Assembly (NCBI RefSeq): GCF_003025555.1
Contig: NZ_PYMH01000003.1
Coordinates: 248,001-312,000, forward strand
Reading direction: 5' to 3'
DNA: 64,000 nt
From: Photobacterium lutimaris
Lineage (GTDB): Bacteria; Pseudomonadota; Gammaproteobacteria; Enterobacterales; Vibrionaceae
Position numbers and translations under genes: made by a program. This document shows, piece by piece, positions 34,776-43,582 of the stretch. The notes under the pieces were generated by a model. It was not told the origin of the DNA. It ran no database searches and saw only the letters and a program-made list of their open reading frames with translations. Numbering within the stretch: the first letter of the stretch is position 1; each line of letters begins with the position of its first letter.

Positions 34776-36291
34776 CGTCAGCTTGCTGACGCGCATTTCA
34801 TCAGGCGTTGCGCCGTTAGTTTTTGCCTCGCTGATCATACCGGTATTCGTGTTGGCCGGCTGGGGGCTATTTCGGATTATTCAAGATGATCAATGGTTGT
34901 TCTTATCGGTATTGATTGCCTCTTCCTCATTGGTCGTTATTGCGGGCGCGATTTCACTGCGGAAGATGCGTCGGCAATCTTCAGAGGAGGGTATTCGGCT
35001 CGGTGGTGATTATGATGTCGCGCCATCCGGTGAGTGGGGTGAATTTGATCTTGAGGTTTGGCATGTTCTCAACCCAGCAATAGCCCACCACCTCGAACAG
35101 GATGACAGTTGGCTGGGGTTAAGGGAGCATGCCTTAGCGTTGTCGATGGCGGTTGCGAGTCAATATTATCCTGAACGCGATACCCAAGCCTTGTCTTTTA
35201 CCGCGCCGGAATTTCTATTGATGCTGGAGAAGGTGAGCCATCGCTACCGTCTCTTTCTGCTTAATCATATTCCCTTCGCAGAAACATTGAAGCTGTCCTA
35301 CTTTCAGCAAGGGTACCAGCATAAAGAAAAGCTTGGCGCTGCCAAGAAGTTCTATGATGTATACCGGGTATTTAGAGCGATGACACCAGCAGGCTTGGTC
35401 GCAGAGGCGAGGGGGCAATTGCTGGGCCGTTTGTTTGATGAAGTTAGTGAGGAAGTCCAGCACAATTTGAAAAAAGTCCTGCTGCAGGAAGTTCTGTCAG
35501 TAGCAATCGACCTATACAGTGGTCGATATAAAGCCGCGGAAGGAGAGCTGAACAACAGCGATACAGACAGCGAACACTTTGCTGAGGAGCTAAAGCCGCT
35601 CCGGGTGGCTATTGTTGGTCAGGTGAGTGCGGGTAAGTCTTCTTTGGTCAATACGTTTGTTGGCAATATGGTGGCTGAAGTGAGCGCTATCCCTTCAACG
35701 GAAAATATTGTCGTTCATCGTTGTTATGTCGATGGAATTGATATTATCCACTTGGTTGACCTTCCGGGTATTGATGGGCAAGAGTCGACCAATAAACGAC
35801 TGATTAAGCAAATGGCGCAAAGTGATATTGTCCTTTGGGTGTTGAAAGCCAATCAGCCAGCGAGAAAAAGCGATGTGATACTTCGCCAGCAATTTGATGA
35901 ACACTATCAGCAGGCTGAGAATCGTAGCCGTAAAAAGCCAAAAATCGTTATGGTGCTTAATCAGGTTGACCGTTTATCTCCAGCCTCAGAGTGGCAGCCG
36001 CCTTATGATTTGTCAGCGCCACAATCAGCGAAAGCCAACACGATAAAAGCGGCGCTTGATTTCAATAAAGCACAGCTCATGCCTGACGATGACGTTATCG
36101 TCGCGATGCCGCCAAATGAGCAACCTTATAATATGGATTGCTTGGCAGAGGCACTTCTGAGTGCGTTTCAAGATGGCGTAAATACTCAGCTTAACCGGCG
36201 TCGTATTGAGCATAAGAGCGACGCACTGACGAAACAAGCAAAGCGGTTGTACCGGTTAGGTAAGGTGGCGGTAAAGCGGTATACCGCTTAA
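34756..36291 (+). CDS. Membrane-anchored GTPase
   Basis: A 511-residue protein with two N-terminal TM helices (about 18-40 and 47-67), a helical middle region (70-280) and a C-terminal GTPase domain: G1 GQVSAGKSS (288-296), a candidate G2 Thr in PSTEN, G3 DLPGIDG, G4 LNQVDR. It is the mirror image of the preceding gene, which has the GTPase first and the membrane part last. The two reading frames overlap by 20 nt, which suggests a heteromeric complex at the inner membrane. The family resembles YfjP/HSR1-like and dynamin-like GTPases but no lipid-remodelling motif is evident. It ends at a hairpin terminator before cra. Confidence 0.82.
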   Translation: MKKTINSVSLLTRISSGVAPLVFASLIIPVFVLAGWGLFRIIQDDQWLFLSVLIASSSLVVIAGAISLRKMRRQSSEEGIRLGGDYDVAPSGEWGEFDLEVWHVLNPAIAHHLEQDDSWLGLREHALALSMAVASQYYPERDTQALSFTAPEFLLMLEKVSHRYRLFLLNHIPFAETLKLSYFQQGYQHKEKLGAAKKFYDVYRVFRAMTPAGLVAEARGQLLGRLFDEVSEEVQHNLKKVLLQEVLSVAIDLYSGRYKAAEGELNNSDTDSEHFAEELKPLRVAIVGQVSAGKSSLVNTFVGNMVAEVSAIPSTENIVVHRCYVDGIDIIHLVDLPGIDGQESTNKRLIKQMAQSDIVLWVLKANQPARKSDVILRQQFDEHYQQAENRSRKKPKIVMVLNQVDRLSPASEWQPPYDLSAPQSAKANTIKAALDFNKAQLMPDDDVIVAMPPNEQPYNMDCLAEALLSAFQDGVNTQLNRRRIEHKSDALTKQAKRLYRLGKVAVKRYTA

Positions 36292-36300
36292 ACATGATGA

Positions 36301-36340
36301 CTTGGGCCTTGGTCTATTCAACGGGCCCAAGCATGCTTTT
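36301..36340 (+). terminator. Terminator after the GTPase pair
   Basis: CTTGGGCC (36301-36308) pairs with GGCCCAAG (36324-36331); five T follow at 36336-36340. It lies 10 nt after the GTPase stop and directly before the end of the convergent cra gene. Confidence 0.55.
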
Positions 36341-37338
36341 TATCGGCGCTTAATTTTTCGCGGGATCACTTCCACTCCGGTGCGGTAACGGCCCGCGATG
36401 GCATTGAGTGCCAGCTCCAATGCATTGTCGGCTATGAGCTCAAACTGCTGCGGTAATGACTGTATCTTTATTGGCAAGAAATCGAGTAGGCGGTTATCAC
36501 CAAATGTCGCCAGGTGGGTTTTCTGCATTAATTCCGGATTGGCTAGCAAACAATCGAGTACACCTTCAAATAAGGTGTAGGAGGTCGCCAGAATCGCATC
36601 TGGCATACAGTCATTGTCGATCCAGCATTGTACCTGCCGCTGACCCTGTTGCTGGCTGAAATGATCGCCATTGGCTATTAGCGATCTAATTTCAGGTTGT
36701 TGTTTTTGGGTGCTGTACGAACGGATAGCCGATAGAAAGCCTTGTTCACGCTCTTTTGATACCCCCAACTCTGGTACGGCTCCCACTAACCCTATCGTTT
36801 TGATTTCTTTGTCTAATAGACTCAAGGTGAGATCAAAAGCACCATCTAGATCTTCACTGATCACACTGGCAAACATTTCATCATTCATCGCCCGGTCGAT
36901 AGCAATAACAGGTACGCCACCTTTTTGGATTCGTTGGTAGAAGTCGCTATCGGTCGGCAGGGCGCTCGCCACAATCAACGCATCTATGCGCCGGCTCAAC
37001 AGCGTTTCAGCCACTTTCATTTCAGTTTCAGCATCATCATCCGAGCAGGAGATGATTAGCTGGTAACCGGCCTTTCGCACATTGTGCTCGAGGAGTTTAG
37101 CCAACTTGGCATAACTGCTGTTTTCAAGATCGGGGATGATCAAGCCGAAAGACCGGCTGCTTCCTGCACGAAGGGACGTCGCTGCATGATCAGGGCGGAA
37201 GTTGTGCTCATTCACAACGGCCATCACTTTTTTCTGGGTTTTCTCACTGATCCGGTACTTCTGTGCTTTTCCGTTTATCACGTAACTGGCTGTGGTACGG
37301 GATACGCCGGCAAGTTTTGCAATTTCGTCTAGCTTCAT
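36340..37338 (-). CDS. cra: Catabolite repressor/activator Cra (FruR)
   Basis: A 332-residue LacI/GalR regulator. The helix-turn-helix MKLDEIAKLAGVSRTTASYV and the hinge are those of Cra; the sugar-binding domain includes RAGSSRSFGLIIPDLEN and the C-terminal YRTGVEVIPRKIKRR. In enteric bacteria fructose 1-phosphate releases Cra from DNA; targets include fruBKA, ppsA and other glycolytic and gluconeogenic genes. In Vibrio cholerae the orthologue FruR is reported to activate the fru operon when fructose 1-phosphate is present. Here cra is divergent from fruBKA, with three Cra-like operators in between, and ppsA lies 7 kb away. Confidence 0.93.
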   Translation of the reverse strand: MKLDEIAKLAGVSRTTASYVINGKAQKYRISEKTQKKVMAVVNEHNFRPDHAATSLRAGSSRSFGLIIPDLENSSYAKLAKLLEHNVRKAGYQLIISCSDDDAETEMKVAETLLSRRIDALIVASALPTDSDFYQRIQKGGVPVIAIDRAMNDEMFASVISEDLDGAFDLTLSLLDKEIKTIGLVGAVPELGVSKEREQGFLSAIRSYSTQKQQPEIRSLIANGDHFSQQQGQRQVQCWIDNDCMPDAILATSYTLFEGVLDCLLANPELMQKTHLATFGDNRLLDFLPIKIQSLPQQFELIADNALELALNAIAGRYRTGVEVIPRKIKRR

Positions 37339-37500
37339 TCTGATTCTTGTTGGTTACAGTTAGCAGGCAACTTTCATTCTACTGGTTCGTATCACGAACA
37401 GAAAGAGGCTGACTCGTTGAATTGTGCGCATATAGTTGCACCCTTATGTGCGTCGGATCATAAATTCACTCACGATCTCGTAGGCACATTTGCAATTTTA

Positions 37501-37538
37501 GCTGAAACCATTCAGCATGTCAGCTGAATGGTTTCAGC
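37501..37538. promoter_or_regulatory. Two inverted Cra operators upstream of fruB
   Basis: GCTGAAACCATTCAGC (37501-37516) and GCTGAATGGTTTCAGC (37523-37538) each have the GCTGAA-N4-TTCAGC form of a Cra site and are exact reverse complements of each other, 6 bp apart. Together they also form a 16-bp hairpin. They lie about 165-200 bp before fruB and roughly 165 bp from the cra start, so they could serve either gene. Confidence 0.75.
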
Positions 37539-37588
37539 AGCGATATAATTTTGAACTAAACTCTGCTGGAATTTTATTTTGACCAAAA

Positions 37589-37604
37589 GCTGAATCGATT
37601 CAGT
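37589..37604. promoter_or_regulatory. Third Cra operator, promoter-proximal to fruB
   Basis: GCTGAATCGATTCAGT (37589-37604) is almost the ideal Cra palindrome (TGAATCGATTCA core). It lies about 40 bp before a TATATT -10-like hexamer at 37635-37640 that lacks a good -35, a position suited to an activator. Confidence 0.75.
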
Positions 37605-37702
37605 CAGCAAAATATGCAGTTGGTCATTTTGATTTATATTTGTGTAGACGGGGAGAGAAGGCCACCGGTCTTCACCAGGTTTAACGAAACTGGAGTAAAC
37701 AC

Positions 37703-38821
37703 ATGCTGTCACTCTCAACAAAAGACATTCAGCTCAAACAATCAGCAATAGATAAGCAGGAAGCGATTAAAGCGATTGCCGCTGGTTTGGAACAGCAGGG
37801 CCTAGTTGAAACAGGCTATGTTCGCGGCATGCTGGATCGCGAGGCGCAAAACTCTACATTTCTTGGTAACGGAATTGCGATTCCACACGGCACAACAGAC
37901 ACCCGTGATCTAGTTAAAGAAACGGGAGTACGCGTCCACCACTTCCCACAAGGCGTTAGCTGGGGCGATGGTAAAACCGTGTATCTTGCGATTGGTATCG
38001 CGGCGAAATCTGATGAGCACCTGGGTATCCTTAAGCAGTTAACCAAAGTGTTGTCTGCTGATGGGGTAGAGGAGAAGCTGAAAACAAGTGACAGTGCTGA
38101 AGGCTTGATAGCTATTTTAAATGGTGAAGCACAACTGGAAGCTGATTTTGATGAAAGTTATATCCAGCTTACATTTCCTGCTACCGATCTCGTTCAGCTA
38201 ACCGCTGTTGCTGCTGGTTTGGTGAAAAACCATCAATCGGCCAGTAACGAGACTGTTGCCGATGCGATTGCATCTGGTGCGACTCACCTGGGTCAGGGTT
38301 TGTGGGTAGCAAAAAGCAGCAAAGGGGTCAGTCGTACGGCTTTGTCATTTGTTACACCAGCCACATCTATTGAAGAAGCCGGTTTCCCCGTAAAAGGTCT
38401 TTTGTTTGTTGCTGCTTGCAATGGTGCACATATTAACAACATGAATTACCTGGCCCAGCTGTTGTTCACCAATCAAGCCGGCAAGTTATTCACTTCTACT
38501 GCCGAACAGGTCGTGACGCTTCTGACCGAAGAAGCACTGGATGGCAATACTGACGTCTTCAAGATCCGCAATCCGCACGGTTTGCATGCCCGTCCAGGCG
38601 CCATGCTGGTGAGCGTTGCCAAGAAATTCAACAGCAACATCTTGGTCTCAAACCTCAATAGCGAAGGTAAAGCGGTTAATGCAAAGAGCCTGATGAAGGT
38701 GATTGCTTTAGGCGTGAAGCAAGGCCACGAATTACAGTTCACGGCAAAGGGTGATGATGCAGATGAAGCATTAGTCGCAATAGGACAAGCAATTGCCGAT
38801 GGCCTTGGTGAAGGTAAATAG
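37703..38821 (+). CDS. fruB: Fructose PTS diphosphoryl transfer protein FPr (EIIA-M-HPr)
   Basis: A 372-residue phosphocarrier with an N-terminal EIIA-Fru domain (active His62 in IPHGT), a linker/receiver-like middle region, and a C-terminal HPr domain (about 285-370) with NPHGLHARPGAML, active His295. It accepts phosphate from enzyme I and passes it to FruA. The layout equals E. coli FruB (376). ATG at 37703 has GGAG 8 nt upstream. It heads fruBKA; three Cra-type sites lie upstream. fruK follows after 2 nt. Confidence 0.94.
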   Translation: MLSLSTKDIQLKQSAIDKQEAIKAIAAGLEQQGLVETGYVRGMLDREAQNSTFLGNGIAIPHGTTDTRDLVKETGVRVHHFPQGVSWGDGKTVYLAIGIAAKSDEHLGILKQLTKVLSADGVEEKLKTSDSAEGLIAILNGEAQLEADFDESYIQLTFPATDLVQLTAVAAGLVKNHQSASNETVADAIASGATHLGQGLWVAKSSKGVSRTALSFVTPATSIEEAGFPVKGLLFVAACNGAHINNMNYLAQLLFTNQAGKLFTSTAEQVVTLLTEEALDGNTDVFKIRNPHGLHARPGAMLVSVAKKFNSNILVSNLNSEGKAVNAKSLMKVIALGVKQGHELQFTAKGDDADEALVAIGQAIADGLGEGK

Positions 38822-38823
38822 GT

Positions 38824-39789
38824 ATGACTGAATCTAAAAGTATCAATAGCAAGCCAAAGGTCGTGACGGTTACGCTTAATCCAGCCTTGGATCTCACCGG
38901 TAGTCTCGATGTTCTTAACCCAGGCACAGTGAATTTAGTTAATACCGGTACATTGCACCCAGCAGGGAAGGGCGTGAATGTCGCGAAAGTACTGGCAGAA
39001 TTAGGTGCGGACGTCACTGTGACCGGCCTATTGGGTGCCGATAATCAAGAGCCGTTCTGCCAGCTGTTCGCAGAGCTCGGTGCAAAAGACGCTTTTGTAC
39101 GGGTGCAGGGTGCCAGCCGAATAAACGTCAAATTGGTAGAACTAGATGGCCAGGTTAGTGACATCAACTTCCCGGGTGTCGAAGTGGGTGAAGACGATCT
39201 CAAGGCTTTCGAAACGACATTGTACACATTGGCCGAGAGCCATGATGTGTTCGTGATTGCAGGTAGCCTCCCTCGAGGTATAACCCCTGAAAAATGCGCT
39301 GAGTGGATCCAATGGTTGCACGATAACGGTAAGCAGGTGTTCTTCGATAGCAGCAAGGCTGCCCTTGCCGCAGGTTTGGATGCCTCGCCTTGGTTGGTCA
39401 AACCTAATGACGAAGAGCTTGCTGATTGGGCCGGACGTGAACTTGAATCTGAACATGCTTTGTTGGAAGCGGCTGAGCAACTCTCAGGAAAAGGTATTGC
39501 CAACGTGGTTGTATCTCTGGGTGCAAAAGGTGTGATGTGGCTTAACAGTGAAGGCTGGTTGAGATCCCAGCCACCGAAAATGAGTGTAGTGAGTACTGTG
39601 GGTGCTGGAGACACATTAGTGGCAGGATTGTGCTGGGGACAGATCAACCAGTGGAATAAAAAAGAGACATTGGGCTTTGCCACAGCATTGTCGGCATTGG
39701 CCGTCAGCCAAGTAGGGGTTGGTGTAGAAGATATCAACCAGGTGCTGAAAGTAAAAGAAAATGTCCAACTCAATAACGTGAATAGCTGA
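38824..39789 (+). CDS. fruK: 1-phosphofructokinase
   Basis: FruK phosphorylates fructose 1-phosphate to fructose 1,6-bisphosphate in the cytoplasm and also controls the level of the Cra effector. The 321-residue PfkB-family kinase has TLNPALDLTG near the start, HPAGKGVNVAKVLAELG, FDSSKAAL and the PfkB signature 2 with GAGDT (260-264, catalytic base D263). Start 2 nt after fruB and 21 nt before fruA, the usual operon order. Confidence 0.94.
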   Translation: MTESKSINSKPKVVTVTLNPALDLTGSLDVLNPGTVNLVNTGTLHPAGKGVNVAKVLAELGADVTVTGLLGADNQEPFCQLFAELGAKDAFVRVQGASRINVKLVELDGQVSDINFPGVEVGEDDLKAFETTLYTLAESHDVFVIAGSLPRGITPEKCAEWIQWLHDNGKQVFFDSSKAALAAGLDASPWLVKPNDEELADWAGRELESEHALLEAAEQLSGKGIANVVVSLGAKGVMWLNSEGWLRSQPPKMSVVSTVGAGDTLVAGLCWGQINQWNKKETLGFATALSALAVSQVGVGVEDINQVLKVKENVQLNNVNS

Positions 39790-39810
39790 TTCGGATCAGA
39801 GGGTATTGAA

Positions 39811-41553
39811 ATGAAAATTGCAGTAATAACAGCATGTCCGAGTGGCATTGCAAATAGCATTATTGCCGCTGGCTTAATTGAAAAAGCAGCAGCAGATCTT
39901 AAATGGACAGCAGCAGTTGAATGCCAGTCTTCTGTGGTGCCAGTCAAGGCGTTGAGCCAGACTGTTATCGAACAAGCAGATTGCATCGTCGTGGCTGCGA
40001 ATACCGCTGTAGATACGACCCGCTTCAAAGGTAAGAAGCTGTCCCAAATCTCTATTGAAGATGTGTTGGCTGATCCGAAAGGGGCGCTTTCCCATGCCGT
40101 TAACCATGCGACAGTTTTAACTCAGGTGACTTGTGTCGCCGAAGATGAAAGCAGTGAGTCGGCTAGCAAGAAAATTGTAGCGATTACCGCCTGTCCGACA
40201 GGTGTTGCGCATACCTTTATGGCCGCGGAGGCTTTGGAAGAGGAAGGTAAGCGTCAGGGCCATCAGATTAAAGTTGAGACTCGTGGTTCAGTCGGTGCGA
40301 AGAACCAACTTACCGCAGAAGAAATTGCGGCAGCGGATTTGGTCATCATTGCGGCAGATATTGAAGTGGACCTTGCTCGGTTTGCGGGTAAAAAACTGTA
40401 TAAAACCAGTACTGGTGCGGCTCTGAAGAAAACGACAGAAGAGTTTGAAAAAGCATTCTCAACAGCGACACCTTATCAGCACCAAGCGGGTGCGGCATCT
40501 GAGAGAGATGCAAAGCAAGAAAAGACCGGTGCGTACAAACACTTGATGACCGGTGTTTCCCATATGTTGCCATTGGTCGTTGCTGGTGGTCTTTCTATTG
40601 CGTTGTCATTTGTATTCGGTATTACCGCTTTTGAACAAGAGGGAACACTGGCTGCTGCTCTGATGACGATTGGCGGTGGCTCGGCATTTGCGCTGATGGT
40701 ACCAGTACTGGCAGGTTTCATTGCCTTCTCGATTGCTGATCGTCCGGGTCTCGCACCAGGTTTGATTGGTGGTATGCTAGCAAGCTCAACGGGCGCGGGG
40801 TTCCTTGGTGGTATCGTTGCAGGTTTCCTTGCGGGTTACAGTGCTAAGTTTATTGCAGAGCACGTTAAGCTACCGCAATCGATGGAAGCATTGAAACCAA
40901 TCTTGATCATTCCGTTGCTATCGAGTTTGGTGACAGGTCTTATCATGATTTACGTGGTAGGCGGTCCAGTTTCCACGGCAATGACTAGCCTGACTGATTT
41001 CCTCAACAACATGGGGTCTGCTAATGCTGTACTGCTAGGTATTATTCTGGGCTGTATGATGTGTTTCGACTTGGGCGGGCCGGTCAACAAAGCGGCATAT
41101 ACTTTTGGTGTTGGTTTGCTGGCGTCACAAACTTACGCGCCGATGGCGGCAGTCATGGCTGCCGGTATGGTGCCTGCGCTGGGTATGGGCTTGGCAACGT
41201 TCTTGGCCAAACGTAAGTTTAACGCCAGTGAATCAGAAGCCGGTAAAGCGTCTTTCGTATTGGGTTTATGCTTTATCTCGGAAGGTGCGATTCCATTTGC
41301 AGCGCGTGATCCAATGCGTGTTATCCCAAGCTGTATGGCGGGTGGTGCGTTAACAGGTGCGCTGTCGATGCTGTTTGGTGCCAAACTAATGGCTCCGCAT
41401 GGTGGTTTGTTCGTTCTGTTTATTCCAAATGCGATTTCACCTGTACTGATGTACTTGGTGGCGATTGCGGCCGGTACGATTGTAACGGGTGTGACATATG
41501 CGTTCTTGAAAAAGTCTGATGAAGAACTGGTAGCTGTAGCCGAAGCAAAGTAA
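39811..41553 (+). CDS. fruA: PTS fructose transporter subunit EIIB'BC
   Basis: A 580-residue permease with two tandem EIIB domains and a C-terminal EIIC of about 9-10 TM helices (about 240-570). The second IIB has the phosphorylated Cys128 in ITACPTGVAHTF. The first IIB-like domain also shows ITACPSG with Cys9, whereas the E. coli B' domain lacks the cysteine. EIIC motifs include GPVNKAAY, GAIPFAARDPMRV and APHGGLFV. It imports and phosphorylates fructose to fructose 1-phosphate using phosphate from FruB. It ends the fru operon, with a GC-rich hairpin 31 nt downstream. Confidence 0.95.
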   Translation: MKIAVITACPSGIANSIIAAGLIEKAAADLKWTAAVECQSSVVPVKALSQTVIEQADCIVVAANTAVDTTRFKGKKLSQISIEDVLADPKGALSHAVNHATVLTQVTCVAEDESSESASKKIVAITACPTGVAHTFMAAEALEEEGKRQGHQIKVETRGSVGAKNQLTAEEIAAADLVIIAADIEVDLARFAGKKLYKTSTGAALKKTTEEFEKAFSTATPYQHQAGAASERDAKQEKTGAYKHLMTGVSHMLPLVVAGGLSIALSFVFGITAFEQEGTLAAALMTIGGGSAFALMVPVLAGFIAFSIADRPGLAPGLIGGMLASSTGAGFLGGIVAGFLAGYSAKFIAEHVKLPQSMEALKPILIIPLLSSLVTGLIMIYVVGGPVSTAMTSLTDFLNNMGSANAVLLGIILGCMMCFDLGGPVNKAAYTFGVGLLASQTYAPMAAVMAAGMVPALGMGLATFLAKRKFNASESEAGKASFVLGLCFISEGAIPFAARDPMRVIPSCMAGGALTGALSMLFGAKLMAPHGGLFVLFIPNAISPVLMYLVAIAAGTIVTGVTYAFLKKSDEELVAVAEAK

Positions 41554-41584
41554 GTACCGATATTCGCAAGATTTAAATAAAGAT

Positions 41585-41608
41585 AGCCCCGGCAAAAATG
41601 CCGGGGCT
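41585..41608 (+). terminator. Terminator-like hairpin after fruA
   Basis: AGCCCCGGC (41585-41593) pairs perfectly with GCCGGGGCT (41600-41608), loop of 6. No T-run follows, so it may only slow or stabilise the 3' end. Confidence 0.5.
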
Positions 41609-41822
41609 TATGCCACCGCTGCCTACGGTATTCTTTGCGTTTGTCCCAAAAATCTCCTAGAGATTAACAGAGTTATCATTCCATGAAGTAAAATTATATT
41701 TTTATCTCTGTTAAGACAGACGTATATATTATGTAGGCATTCCTTGCGTGTAATACAAAGCGCAATATTATTTTTATATTTACCCTAAATTATAATTATC
41801 ATTTTATAGTTGTTATATATAG

Positions 41823-42503
41823 TTATTGTTTTTCTTCTGCTGCTAATAGCACATTTTCCCCGTCAACAATTAATAAATAAGATTTCCCTATATCTAAATC
41901 GCAAATGTCGCGCTGGTTTGCACCTAAGTAAAGTTCCCCACTACAATTGCTTATAATCATTTGAGAAGAGAAATTACCTTTCTTAACTTCTGTACTGGAT
42001 ACTGCCGTTGAGACAACTTGTACCCATGCATCTTCTACGGCAAAGATGCGAACGCGGTATTTATCTTCAATCGAAGCTGGGTTTTGTACATTCGTCGACA
42101 AGGTAGTCTCACCGTTGTCACTCCATGCGATGGCCCAAAGTTTTTCATTGTTATTCAGCAGTATATCTTCAGATTTTGACTCTTTAATATGAGTGTTAGT
42201 ATCTTGAACACCAACATCAATTGTCATAGGTGTTGCTGATGACCAGCTGATCTTGTGATAATAAGAATCTGAGTCTGAAACGGACTGTGTTTTATTGTTT
42301 TCATCAAATAAAATTCCGCTGACATTTGACTCTTTAATATAGAAGTCAACGTCTTCGCCAGATATATTTACTTTATCAATACCAATTGTTCTAACACTAA
42401 CATCATCCATCGTATCGACGGTCGGCTTTGTCGAATCACTTGACGAACCACCGCAGGCAACTAGAAATACTGTTGATATCGCTGTAAGCGCAACCCTAAT
42501 CAT
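41823..42503 (-). CDS. Putative lipoprotein, no recognised family
   Basis: A 226-residue exported protein. The signal peptide ends in LVAC with lipid-acceptor Cys17, followed by a Gly/Ser/Asp-rich linker (GGSSSDSTKP). The mature part is acidic and rich in Ser, Asp and Asn, with predicted beta structure and two or three further cysteines (SNCSGE, RDICDLD) that may form a disulphide. I recognise no domain. A GAGG site precedes the ATG. It is flanked on both sides by AT-rich non-coding DNA and is itself more AT-rich than the neighbouring fru and pps genes, so it may be a recent arrival. Sorting to inner or outer membrane is not certain; residue +2 is Gly, which usually allows outer-membrane sorting. 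Confidence 0.72.
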   Translation of the reverse strand: MIRVALTAISTVFLVACGGSSSDSTKPTVDTMDDVSVRTIGIDKVNISGEDVDFYIKESNVSGILFDENNKTQSVSDSDSYYHKISWSSATPMTIDVGVQDTNTHIKESKSEDILLNNNEKLWAIAWSDNGETTLSTNVQNPASIEDKYRVRIFAVEDAWVQVVSTAVSSTEVKKGNFSSQMIISNCSGELYLGANQRDICDLDIGKSYLLIVDGENVLLAAEEKQ

Positions 42504-42683
42504 CTTGGAACCTCGTTATTATTTTTTTGAAGCTCAGAGTAAGCATATTTCAAGAATTGATAATTTTTTGATGAATAATAGGGAGAAAAATAAGAAATTA
42601 ATAAGTGATTGAAATTTTGTATTTTTTTATCTCTCAATATTGAGATTTTGCGGTCAGATAGTGATAATCATCCTCAATAACGA

Positions 42684-42714
42684 CGGCGAGTAGTAAAAAA
42701 CAGAATACTCGCCG
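42684..42714 (-). terminator. Terminator-like hairpin after ppsR
   Basis: CGGCGAGTA (42684-42692) pairs perfectly with TACTCGCCG (42706-42714), 34 nt beyond the ppsR stop on the minus strand. The T-run is weak. Confidence 0.45.
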
Positions 42715-42748
42715 ATAAACAGACACTGAGATAATCCAGTGATTTGGG

Positions 42749-43582
42749 TTAGCACATCTTACGTTTCAGGCCGCTGATATCGAGTAACCGAGTGGCAATT
42801 TCTTCTACAGAGAGGCGACTGGTATTAAGATATGGAATAGCTTCGCGACGAAACATCGCCTCAACCTTTCCGAGCTCGCTCTCGCATTGCTCAACGCTCG
42901 CGTAGTGACTATTGGCGTAACGCTCGTGGCGGATTTCGACTAACCGCTCTGTATCGATAGTGAGTCCATAGGTTTTATAACGATAGGGCTCAATGGCTGT
43001 AGGGAGGCGAAGCTTACTCATGTCTTCTGCGATGAAAGGGTAGTTAACAGCCCTGATCCCAAATTGCATCGCAAGATAGAGGCACGTCGGTGTTTTACCG
43101 CAGCGTGATACGCCAAGCAGGATAACATCAGCTTGTTCCAGATTGTTGAGCGACACGCCGTCGTCATGGGCAAGGGTATATTCGATCGCTGCAATCCTGT
43201 CTTGATAGCTGTCGGCATCTTTGCCAATGCTATGAGAACGCTGCAGTTGAGGTTGCGGTGCGAGCTGCAGATCTTTACTCAAGGGGGCAACTAGCGCGTT
43301 GAGTACATCATAGAAGTGGGCGTTGCTCTGCTCAATAATTGCTTTAACTTCTGGGAGCACAATGGAATAGAACACCAATGGCTCAATGCCTGTTTTGTCG
43401 TAGGCTTGGTTGATTTGTTGCTTCACACTATTGGCACGTTCAATGCTTTCAACAAACGGTAAGGTCATTTGACGAGTAGTAATGTCAAATTGACCTAACA
43501 CAGCATGGCCAAGGGTTTCCGAGGTAATCGCCGTACCGTCAGAAACAAAGAATACACTACGAAACTTGGTTTTGGATTGCAT
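42749..43582 (-). CDS. ppsR: PEP synthase regulatory protein PpsR (bifunctional kinase/pyrophosphorylase)
   Basis: A 277-residue DUF299 (Kinase-PPPase) protein. It inactivates PEP synthase by ADP-dependent phosphorylation of a threonine and reactivates it by Pi-dependent phosphorolysis. The P-loop-like [10 protein letters not shown] (about residues 150-160) and the family start [22 protein letters not shown] are both present. Length equals E. coli YdiA. It is divergent from ppsA, as in E. coli, separated by a long 754-bp gap. No Shine-Dalgarno is visible before the ATG. Confidence 0.94.
   Translation of the reverse strand: MQSKTKFRSVFFVSDGTAITSETLGHAVLGQFDITTRQMTLPFVESIERANSVKQQINQAYDKTGIEPLVFYSIVLPEVKAIIEQSNAHFYDVLNALVAPLSKDLQLAPQPQLQRSHSIGKDADSYQDRIAAIEYTLAHDDGVSLNNLEQADVILLGVSRCGKTPTCLYLAMQFGIRAVNYPFIAEDMSKLRLPTAIEPYRYKTYGLTIDTERLVEIRHERYANSHYASVEQCESELGKVEAMFRREAIPYLNTSRLSVEEIATRLLDISGLKRKMC

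Noticed and set aside
39045..40028. 327-residue open frame antisense to fruK and fruA
   Set aside because: It lies entirely opposite two certain genes, is dominated by Ser, Thr, Ala and Pro as expected for a shadow frame, and has no ribosome-binding site or recognisable domain.
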